From: Haliclystus octoradiatus
Lineage: Eukaryota; Cnidaria; Staurozoa; Stauromedusae; Haliclystidae
Direction: 5' to 3'
Length of the DNA stretch: 64,000 nt
NCBI GenBank assembly: GCA_916610825.1
Contig: OU744451.1
Span: 11,844,864-11,908,863, forward strand
A model generated the notes under the pieces. That model was not told the origin of the DNA and made no database searches. It saw nothing but the letters and a program-made list of their open reading frames with translations. Position numbers and translations under genes: made by a program. How positions within the stretch are numbered: position 1 is the first letter of the stretch; every line of letters starts with the position of its first letter. Below, one piece after another: positions 37,036 to 49,000 of the stretch.

Positions 37036-40000
37036 TCAATGCTTTGGCTTCTTTGAAAGAATTTCACACAGTTGACATGCCATAACGTCCCAAGAGCTAC
37101 CAAATTGTAATCTATTCAGCAAAAGTGGGAATCTTTTCTCCGTTTTCACGACATATTTTAATGCGTTTCCATATCCGTTTTGAAGGTATGGTATGGCAAA
37201 TGTACAAACATCATTAGTTGAGTTAGACACCGATAGGCTTTGTTTTATTTGATAACCACTTGACCATACTTTTGGAGATTTCTCAATGATACATTTAAGA
37301 ATGATACATAAAAATACAGTAAAGAGGAAAGTTTCTAATTCTTCTTCAAATTTTGATCCTACAAATTAACAAACATATTTTCATTTAGTTTATCATTTAG
37401 TATTATCAATTATCAGTATTATTTAAATTAAAGCAATCCACCATCCGTTTTGTGAAATAAGTGACGCATATAGTGTAACTCCTAAACGTGACAAAGGGGC
37501 ATTTATTGGTCGATACTATCTATTGTACCTTTCCGTAGTCTACACAGGGTTGTTGAATTGGTTCTAAGGCAGATACGCAGGGAGAAACTTAGGGCAGAGG
37601 GGCAAGCTACACTTGAAGGGCATCTACCCAATAAAGACTGTACTCAGAAAATCAACAAGGGTTCCACAGCAAATACGGAGACAATAGTATCCTATATATT
37701 TTATTACAGAACAATAAGATCATAACAATTAAATTTAACATAATAAATTAATTAAGAACGGATTACTGTAATCCACCTCTTGCACGGCTAGGCTGTGAAA
37801 CACATCCACTGTACCCTGAAAATAGTGATGTTGCTTTATTGGCAGCACTTGAACTGAATAGCGTTGAACCAGTAGGAAGTGGATCACTTTCTCGATCGTC
37901 GATGTATTACCAATTATAGCGGTATATAACTATTTTGTTCAGGAAGGCACCTGTTGCCTGGCTCGCCCCTAACTCAAAGGAAGAAGAGGCAATCACCCCT
38001 GCTGCTCCCCTGTTCAGGCGTCTGTTCCTGTTCTCAGGTGTCAGGGCGAAAGGATTAATCTTTGTGTAACTTGTGTAAAAATCTGCTTAGAAGATACGCA
38101 ACTTTGTGATGAGTTACCAATGGAGACTTGTGATTGGAATCAACCTTCAAATTATGATTTTGAACTATCCTCGTACTTATTGCTTACTCTTAGGTTAGAG
38201 GTAATGCTGGTGGGAAATTGACTATTTTAGTTAAATTTAAATGTATTCCTTTACTGTTTATAAATTAAATTTCAACAGTATAGTATGTTGTACAATAATT
38301 GCGTTGTAGAAACCTATTTCATGTTACCTAATGAAGGAAGTCCAGCTTCCTGGAAAAAACAAGATGCCTTTGACATTCCAGGAAAGTCTTTCAAATTCCA
38401 ACTTCCATCCTGACAAAAGAAAAAGCTTTATTTTAGCAGGCAATCAAGGCGAAACTCAGAGTAGCGAGGATGATTGTCTGATTTTCTAACTACTTATATA
38501 TCATTTAAGGCTCTGCTTTATAGCATGAGCCCAATGTTTAATCAGTAAGCATTTTTAGAATGTAGTCTGAAGTACTAAGAAAGAAATATATTTGCTGAGA
38601 ATTCAGCGTTATCAATACCTTTTTCTGAAGTCTCACAGTACCCTCCAAAAGCTTGATAGTTTCAGGAAATGTCTCAAAGGAAGGGTTTTCAATGTCAGAA
38701 AAAACTTTGTTGGCAACGTCAGAGTCTTTGAGATATTCCACAACACCTTTAATATAAAATGAAACTGACATTGTATAATTTACCAGCAATAGGATTTCAC
38801 ATACGAAGAAAAACCTATATTTAATCACCTTTATTGTTATATGATGTGGAATTTCAAAAAGGCACACCACAATACATTTACACATAAACACAATACATGC
38901 GTAACGTTTAGTAGTTCAATCACAAAACGCTGCAAATCAGACTTCAATAAAAATTTATAAACAACTCATAGGGAAATTTGTCAAATTTACCTACATTGAG
39001 TTATTCAAAAGTCCACAGACTATTATGAACTGTGCATAAACTGAGAGATATTCAGGTGAGATATTCACAAGCTGATAAACTTTTTAGACAATGTAGCCTG
39101 GCTAGACAGACTTAATTACCCCCATAATCATAAAGTCATTCATCATAATTTAAGTCCTCATCCCAAAAAACCTATGTGATTACATAGATTTAGTCAATTC
39201 TATAAATTGTATTTAGCCAGCTGAAATGTTATCACTGTCATATAAAACATATTCTAGCCAATCAGCCAATACACTTTTCTTCATTTGGCTGATATATTTA
39301 ATGAGAAAATACATAGAAAATATCTTGAAAAACAATTTTCCCCAAGTAAAGAAGATAACACTTACAAGGAAATTGAATAAAATAATCAAAAGCTCGCATT
39401 TTGTGGTAACAAAGTCAATAAATGCTGCCGTTTTGAAGTTAACATCTTCATTAATTTCAAGCCAATCTGATGTGCTTGAAGCCTGCATACCAGCCCCAAC
39501 GTTTTTCTGAAACCATGGGGTATGTGAAACAACACATGATTTCTGCCTGGCAAAAATAAAACCCTAAATAAATTTGGCAAATTATTCATGCCCAGCTTTA
39601 CACACTGTCACAAAATACCAATTGTCATAAAGTGTTCCTAGTAGTCACTTCCGTCAAGCACGTCATAGCTACCAGCCTCCACAATGATCTTAATGATAAT
39701 TAGATGTAATCCATACATTATATGCATAACTCAGTGGAACCTGTTGAGCATGTTGGTTTAAAAAAAAACCATGGGGCTGGTACTCATGGAAACTAAGGGC
39801 TGGTACTCAGGCTAACATGCTTGGAGCTCTTACAATGGACATAGATTGCAGGATCCTACTTGAAAATTGTTATCTGTACAAAAATGATGTCTACTAGTAA
39901 CCAGATCGAGTTTTTAACTTGAATAGGAGGGCAACCCAATCTCAGGTGTCAAATTTTATTGGTTTTGAAAGACACATTTGCAAAATCATTTTTTGTCTTT

Positions 40001-43000
40001 TCTTTGAATCGTTCAATTTCAAATGTATACTTAGACTGACTTGAAATCACTCAATTTGGGTAGAGCTATAGGTTACTCGAGTAGGCATTGTGAAGACACC
40101 ACAAATCACAATAAGTTTTGCAAACAACTCACTTAATTGGTTCACTCTCCTTTCTCGTAAGCAGTGCCTCTGAAACATGAGCTGTACCAATTATAGAGTT
40201 AACTTGAAATGCAATGTCATAAGATGATATACATTCAATTGATTTATGTTCACAACCCATAAAACTCAGAAAAACCAAGGCATTTGTATTAATTACCTCG
40301 GAACAATTGCTGCCAAATCATATCATCGCATTTTTTCTCTTCATTTTGTATTATATTCTCTTTTGACTTTCCTTTTAGTTTTGACAATGATTTCAATGGT
40401 GACTTTTTGGCAATGCGTCTCGATTTCATCTTCTTGTGTCCCTTACCTTCCTCTTCAAGTGAATATTCATCTAGCTGTATATTCATTTCCTTCTCTAATG
40501 AAGACAACTGACTACGCTCTGTAGCAATTGATTCCAAAGTATCTGTCACTATGGTTTTTAAGTTGTTAATTGTTTTTGCCATTGGTTTAACATGTGCTTC
40601 CATCTTCTTGTCACTTGATATAAAAGATGTAACTTTTCCACTATCAATAATATTTTGAGATTCACCTGAGTGTGCCTGGATTTCCTTTTTCTTACTGTAA
40701 GATGGACCATCACTGACTACTACATTACTGAATGCACCAAAGCCGCTGGCTAGTCGCTGTTGAGATGCACCAAAGCCACTGACTGGCCGCTGTTGAGATG
40801 CACCAATGCTAAATTCCCTACCCAGCCGACCAGAGGAACCACCAAATGAAAATCCACCTCTTGCACGGCTAGGCTGTGAAACACATCCACTGTACCCTAA
40901 AAATAGTGATGTTGCTTTATTGGCAGCACTTGAACTGAATAGCGTTGAACCAGTAGGAAGTGGATCACTTTCTCGATCGTCGCATCTTCTCGTACTAGAT
41001 GAGGAGATAGGAGAATAATACGGTGAGCTAGATGGAGTTGATGCAGCAGATATTCTTGATTGGCTGCTAGCTATCCTGTTTTGCTTGGAACGCCTTCCAT
41101 CAGATACAACTGCTTTCAAATGCTGGTTCTTTGTAATTTGTCGCAAAGAGGGTGATGATTCAGAAGAGGTTGAAAAGACAACACCTCCACCTGGTGTAGC
41201 TAATGTCTTAGGTGATTGAGGAAGAGGACAAGCAGATTGCGGAGGACAAGGAGGAGGAGGAGGATGAGCACCTGGGAAAGATCTGGTTGAATCGTGTGCT
41301 GCATCAGCAACAACTGACAAGCCTGGGAAGGGGGGAATTACAGCAGAACGGTATCGTATGTCAGATTTCTGAGGAGGAATGGGAGCTGCAGGCAGAGGGG
41401 GAGGGACAGACGATAAATTACTAACATTCTGTTTTGCTTTAGTCATATTACTTTTTGTCTTGATATTGACAGGAATTTCAAGCACACCTACAATAAAACA
41501 AACATGAATTATTCAAAATCTTGATAATATATACATCAGACAATAACAATGATAAGATTAATTTGGGATAAAGGTTTTGCATTTTAGATTGAAAACGCAT
41601 CCCAGATCTACATCCAATGGTTGATATTATTAACTTCGATGATCTAATGGAAAATATTGTTATGTTATCAAAATTGATCTTGATCATCTATACCTGCTGA
41701 TCACTTTATACTTTTTATCTCGAAAAGAAAACCTTTTATTGGTGAGCAAAATAGATGCTATTAGAATTGGAGATACAAAGTAGAATTCAATAGGGAATTT
41801 TTCAAAGGGAGCAAACAATCAACAGTGCATAACTGTATTGCTTCTCCATTGCATGATCCCAATCAAATTGTTAGAAAATATAAATAAATGGTTATAATTG
41901 TAAAAACTGCTTTAAAAAAAATATAAACTGCTTTATCTAGATGAATTCTAGCTACTTGAACAACAAATAATGAACAAATCATTAATTTGGATGTCAGTTG
42001 ATTGACATAATCTGTGGAAGACGCTAGTTCGCTCACAAATATCATCACCAGAGCACTGACAAGCTTCAGAGACTGATGGAAGAAATTAGTGTACCATCAA
42101 GCCTGTAGATACACCGTAGTAGGGGTTGAGATGAATATGACTATGGTAAAAAGCCTATTAAAAATTTAGTTTGTTATTTACATGATTTACTGCTCTACCA
42201 AATGCTGACATTGACCTGCAATTAGATTGTCCCTTCAGACATGGATGTTGTCCAAAAAACACAAACTCAAGCATCTATGCATTCTGAGTGTGATTCCAAA
42301 GCAGTCACAGTAACATTCAACTACAGTAGTTAATCTCTTATTGATTATTAAATTATATATGAAACAATGTTTAACTCACTAGCATCTGAGGTTATCATAA
42401 AATTCTTAAGGGGAGCAAATTCTTCTTGTTCAGCCTCAATCATCTCAGTTGCAAAGAAAGATTTTCCTAGTATTAAACACATCATAATAAATTAATGGAA
42501 ACATAAAATGTCAATACATTCCTTGCAAGTTGCAATGATAGCATTTCGTGAATTTTAGATATGTAGTTAAAATGTTTGAGTGAAGTTAAAATCAGCCGCT
42601 AGACAGAAGGCCTAAACAGGGGGATATGCTGATGCCCCTGTGAATGGAAGTGATAGTTACAGTGGATCAGGTATTAAGTAGATTACCACATGATTATCAT
42701 GCATGGAAAGGGAATATCCTTGCCAAGCATTTTACACCTACTACATATATACCGCAGTATACCATGGCTCACCCAACAAGGCCAAATACAAGACCAACTC
42801 ACAGAGGCAATGATTTTCAAGTTAATTTGATTGGTTTCCGAGATTTTTATTCAGATGGTTTTGCTGATGAAGATGTTCAGGTGTAGTTAATACAACTGAA
42901 TAACGTACCTTCCTCTGTTTGTGCGTCATCATTGTCCATTTCAAATGCATATTCATACGATAATGACTCTGTAGCTTCTTCTTTGCTACCTTGAACTGAA

Positions 43001-46000
43001 TTGAAAAAGATCAAATCAGCAAAAGTATATAAATTCTGATCAATTAGCTGAAGTAGTTTGGAAATATCTTTCTTTCAAGAACATCTCTTACACAACAGTT
43101 CACAAGTTCATTATTGTGAATTGCATGACTTTTAATTTTAGCATCATATTTCTTATTTTAAATTATTTTCTCTTTCGCTTTTATAATTCTGATTGATTTC
43201 TTCTTTTTATACAGTAAGCACAGTCTTGTAATTCCGGCTGTCATCCCGAGTTTTGCAAAAGTAAGTCAAGTAAGAGAACATAGTGTAGTTCAACATCAAA
43301 TATTAACAAACCTTCTGTTAAAGGTAGACCACCGTCTGTCAAAGTGCTACGGAGACTATGAATCTGATCCACCTGGATGGATTGCTGTTCCTCTCTTCTG
43401 TTGCCTCTCTCATTATTGCGTCGTTTTTCAACTACATAGTATGAAAATGAAGAGCATCTGTTATTGAAACTTCATGAAAACAGCTGGACAGCAATGTCCT
43501 TACTATCATCTAGCTAGGGGCATTCTATACCATCGATACAGATCCAATTACAGCGATCAGAAGGGTACAGAGGTATCCACAAGCAATTCACATTGAAAAA
43601 GCAATAGCGTAAAATCAAACAAAGGTCTTTCAATAGCAGTACTTTAAATTAGTTCCATTTGCTATTTTATTCAACTGGTATGTAGTAGGTGAAACTGATA
43701 CAATATTCGCTCTTTTTATGTTGCACACCAGTTTATATGTTGCTTTTTACAAGCATTGCTCTTATGTCTTTAAACTTTACAGCAGAAAATAGGAGGTTGT
43801 TTGGAATATCGAAAATGTAGACAGTTTTTTGAAGAATTCCAAAGGAAACTCATAGTACAGTACGCACACAAAGCCAAATACCTTATGAAGTATTTTGTTA
43901 CTTTCGCTGATCAGGAATACACACAAATTTGATGTTGCAAGCAATAAATCCTTGTCAGTATGATCCGTTAAGTAGAACAACCTGAAAATTGCATTGCACT
44001 ATTTGTAATTCTTAATGCACCGAGCTGATGTTCTGGATACTTGCAAAATTTAGATGTTTGATCAAGTTTGCAAGAAACTATCTGTAAAATAATTTATAGA
44101 TGAGATGAACATATTCAAAACCCTGATGGATTTATCTTCCCATTCAAACAATTTTTTGGTCTTGGTGCTTGGGTGAAGGCAGTTTTGTTTGTTATATCAG
44201 GCTCTGAATAAAGGGTTACCACACACTTGCAATGTTTGTATTAATATTTACTAAGCAACGGAAAGTTGGGAGATAGGAGTGAAGAGCTAAAACATCATGA
44301 GCTCTGAGCTCCGACCTCGAGCAAGTGATTTTTTAGCACATGAGTGTTTCACTTTGAAACTTTTGAAATCTACCTGGAAAAGATGCAGTTAAATGAGTAA
44401 AGTATAGTTGCAAGATGTCAGTGGTAAGCTTTCAAAGTGCAACAGAGACTTTGAAACCTCGATAAGTTGTTGTTTTCTCTCTCACTATGTGCGTCTTTCA
44501 AATACATACTACGAAAATGGAGAGCATATCTTATCATAGACTATTTCTTGGATTTACTTTCCTAGATTACATGTCACACCTCCCTTGAAATTCAACACCT
44601 TTCATAAATTTTGAGTTTACCTTGAAACAGTGTAGCCTATAATTGTATTTTATTCTGTGTGTGTTTTTATTTTGCATGCTGCACAACCAAGAAGTCATCT
44701 ACCACACTTTTCAATAGATAGAAAGATCTTGAGCTAAATCTTGTTTTGTAAATCGTTGCCATAATTGAGGTATTCATTGGATTGTTATCGGAAAATTATA
44801 ATTTATGTATTTTATCACAGATCAAACTTTTGAAGCTAGCGGTTTTCCCAGTATTCGGAGCCATGTTTTACCCTAGGATTCCATGCAAGCTCTTTAGACC
44901 AATCAGATCGCAGAAAATCTTTGTGATATTTGAGAAACTAAATTGATACCGTTTGTATAGTTTTAATATGATTAACAAACCTTCTGCTAAAGGTGGACCA
45001 CCACCTGTCAAAGTGCTACGGAGACTTTGAAACCGATCCACCTGCATGGATTGATGTTCCTCTCTTCTTCTGTTGTCTCTCTCATTATTGCGTCTTTTTT
45101 CAACTACTGTACATAATATGAAAATGAAGAGCATATCTAAGCCTCACATCATGAAAACAGCTTTACTATCACGCTATGTATGATAATGTATCAATCATTT
45201 CTTGGAAATACTTTCTCTGTTTACACATCACACCTCCCCTGAAATTCAACACCTTTCATATTGACATCTATGAATCAATTTAAATGAATTCTCCTTCTCA
45301 AAGTTATCCTTGTTAAAATAATTTACAAGAGCCATATTCACCTTGTCAAAAATCAAAACTTTTCCTGTTCCCATTCAATCACAACGAAGCAAGAAGGGAT
45401 GTGTTGGTAAGATACGAATGTAAGCCACAGGGAGTGTGGACTGAGGTGTTGTCATATTTGCGTAGACTTTACATTTCTTGGAGAATTAAGTCTACACGCA
45501 GGCTACCTGCATATTATACTCTCTCATTTCCAGACATGCAATCTATTAGCAGAAGGGCCTAGCCTTTAAACTCAGTTAAATATCCATTAACACTAATCAA
45601 CATTTAAATGCATCACATCACACTGGCAAAGCTGTGTGGCAGAATGATTACCTGGGTTTTAAATTAAAAATTAACTAGAAAATTAATTTGCCACAGTAAT
45701 GCTGGAAATTGGCGAAACAGTCAATCGGCAGAATGAAAATGGTCCAGCTAGTTCAGTGATTGGGTTAAATGATTAACTTTACTGGCAACAGAGGGTTTGG
45801 TGCATCACTTTCTGAAATTGCACAAATTATGAGCCCTTGAACTATTCAGATATACAGTAAAGATCACATGATTTGATATCTACAACTACTGATCAAATAA
45901 ATGATTATAAACATATTATATTGATGAAATGTTACCTGGCTCTGCCACACTCCTTTCAAAAGGACTGCGCAAGGAAAGAATACCACGTTTACTCTGTGCC

Positions 46001-49000
46001 TCATGACCAATGTAAGCATCTTTCTGGCCCATACCAACCATGACACCCTGAAAGATGAAGTTTAGAGATTAATTCATAAATCATTTAACTAATAAACCTG
46101 TAGCATTATTTGGCTCAGATGGAAGAAGCTGGTGATTCAAATAATAATTCTACTTCGCCAATGATATCAAGTCTTGACTTATATTATACTATCATCATCT
46201 TCCGGATTAAAATCAAGTTGAATCATAATACAACACAACTGATTTCTTAGCCATGCTAACCTGGTGTCTTGGTCTCCCAACTAGCGAAGGAAAAACAGAC
46301 CTAGGTGCTTCATCACCAGCAAAACCAGCCTATGGAAGATAAGGAGATAGTATAATTCTGCATGTAGGCTTTTTGGCAGCTGGCAGTAAAACAATCCTTC
46401 GACAACTCCTATATTTACATAATATATTATACCCCGTCTTGCATTTGAAAAAACTAGATCCCACATCCCAAGTGCCGATGTAATTATTGTAGTTATGCTA
46501 GTAATCTGCTGAAAAAACTTACAGCTTTCACACCTTAAACATTGCGATACTTTGAATTACGTTTTTAAGAGGCGATATGGTTGACACATTCATTTTTTTA
46601 TATTAACGACATAAAGCAATTCAATATAATAAAAAAGCGACATTGTATTATATGGTATAAGTAATTCAAATGTAGATCAAAATACGTATTTATATTGTAC
46701 TGTGACAAACAATTGTAATTTAAATTGTAATTGATAGCAAAAGTAAAAGTAATTGAACTAAATCCTACCTTGACTGAAGCCATGCCAGTGTCAATAACAA
46801 TTGGCATATGCCTTCTTTCAAGCTAAAGGAAATGGAAGCACAAATGTCAATGTGTATATTCAAAGGCAACCAATAAAAAGGACATAGCCTTGTGAAGCTT
46901 TAATATTATACGAACAAGTCATTCTAAAGCAAGAAAGAATACTATAAAAAGTATGGGAAATAAAATTTGTAGAATATTACAAATTATTTACATTTCTTTT
47001 AATTTGAAACATACTTGAGACTAAAGTAGTAGATTTCAAGTGAATAAATGCACTTCATAACTTTTATCTGTTTTGTCAGTTATTATATTGACTGATTCGA
47101 TTGCCTAAATCTTTTACTTGACCTCGTGTTTTATACGATAAACCGTAAACGGCATTCAAAACATTTTTTCAAAACAACGCAAGGCAAGAATGAATAATTA
47201 TGGATATTTCAAAAATTAAAATGATTTCACATTGATTCACAATGTAGTTTCCTAGGCCTGCTATAGACTTCACTTGTAGTCTGCCAACAATTTCGAGTCA
47301 TTATAATGTGCTTCTTCTGCATGGCTGTTAAATTATCAAGTCAAGTTAGTCATTTTCTTTGATCAGTTTTGTCTAATGCAAGTTCAATCGTTATCTAATC
47401 GTATTAGGCAACAACAATAAACAACATCATTGGTGTTGTCCACAGATACCGTTGAATCACATGTTCAATTTTAGCCAATGGGTGACTCGAATTTTGTCCA
47501 TTGAACGGAGTTTGAGTATTAAATATATATATTAGTTTAAATAGCAGATCAAAGATCACAAGTCTACTCCATTACTCTGAGTTTTGCGTAAATACGCTCT
47601 TCAGAGTAACCCTGAGTAAACTCACAGTAACGGAGTAAACTCGTGATCTTTGACCTACTATTTATATTGCTCTGCTTTTAGCATTGTGCACTCAAATTGA
47701 TGTTTTGCCCATACGATTACTTTATATATATTAGTTTATAATAGGTATCGGTTTATCTAATAGCAGACAAAATAGTGCTCAATGTCAACATTTGGCAGAG
47801 CGGTAAATAATAATAATGGTGATAGATCAAAGAAAATACATTCTTTACTGTAACTCCAAGTTTCACGCTACTGCGATCATCAGACAGTTTTTTATTCTAT
47901 GAAAAATGTATACATACATGATGGTTTTAACTCCTATTTCAGACTATATGTGAATGCCGCGCTATTGTTAATTATAATGTTATTGTTTAAATACAATGGT
48001 GTAATTTTTTCTTTTGAAAATAGATGATAAAATAAATAAAATTGTTTCCTATTACATCAGTTGGTTGGTTATTATTATGTTTTTGTTTCTTTAAAATTAG
48101 CTAAATAGAATTTGTTTTCGTGACGACATTTAGAAATTAGTTCGGATTTTCGATTTAATAGTTTTTCTTTTGAGCATATAATGTGATATTTTTCCAACAA
48201 ACATAAATGACACTTTTTTGAAATGTTGCTATATGGCTTAGCATTGGCGATGGGTGACCATTTGACTGTATACTCGCTGTTGTTGTCCTTCAGCTCCCAA
48301 ATATATTTTGATAGCTGTGTGCTAGTGCTATATTTTCTGTGTTTAAACGTTGACTTGTGTTGTGTATAGCGCACTTTAAATGTATCCTCTGTTAAGCCGA
48401 TGTAGCACTTTCCCTCTTCGTCTTCTGGAGTGGTGACTTTTGCCTGGTAAATGATTCCCTTCATTTGGCATCGATTATCAAATGGACAGGATCTTTTGTT
48501 TCTGCAATTGCAAGGTGTGGCATCGGTTGTGTTGTTATTTTCGCTATTTATTATTTTGTTATTGTGACTTTTCAGAATTATGTCCATATTATTAGTGCAG
48601 CTATAGCTGACTTTGATTGTGTTACTATTAAATATTTTGCTAAGATTATTTGATTTAGGAAAATGCTTTTTAATTAGGTTAAAAAATGATCGGCCAATGT
48701 TTGTTTTTACGCTCTTATTGTAAGGCGGGTTGAACCATATCATCTTTCTGTTTCTGTTTCTTTTGCTGTTTTGTGGCGTAGGGCGTGGGAAATAGGAGTT
48801 AAAACCATCATGTATGTATACATTTTTCATAGAATAAAAAACTGTCTGATGATCGCAGTAGCGTGAAACTTGGAGTTACAGTAAAGAATGTGACTTCTTT
48901 GATCTATCACCATTATTATTATATATTAGTTTAAAATTATTCATAACGTTAGTTTCCCTCAGGTAGCTCTTTTGGTGAAATTTAAACACATTTGTTTTTT

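Noticed and set aside
39213-39366. Continuation of the open frame beyond the exon at 39482-39366
   Set aside because: A strong GTAAGT donor ends the exon. The following residues are phenylalanine/isoleucine-rich and look like translated AT-rich intron.
40806-41424. Plus-strand frames over the large PARP4 exon, one very acidic
   Set aside because: Antisense shadows of proline- and arginine-rich coding sequence on the minus strand.
46281-46807. Stand-alone actin pseudogene inside a PARP4 intron
   Set aside because: The actin-like exons have clean splice sites and phases that fit PARP4 on both sides, carry no stops, and cover only residues 8-72 with the flanking PARP4 exons directly joined.
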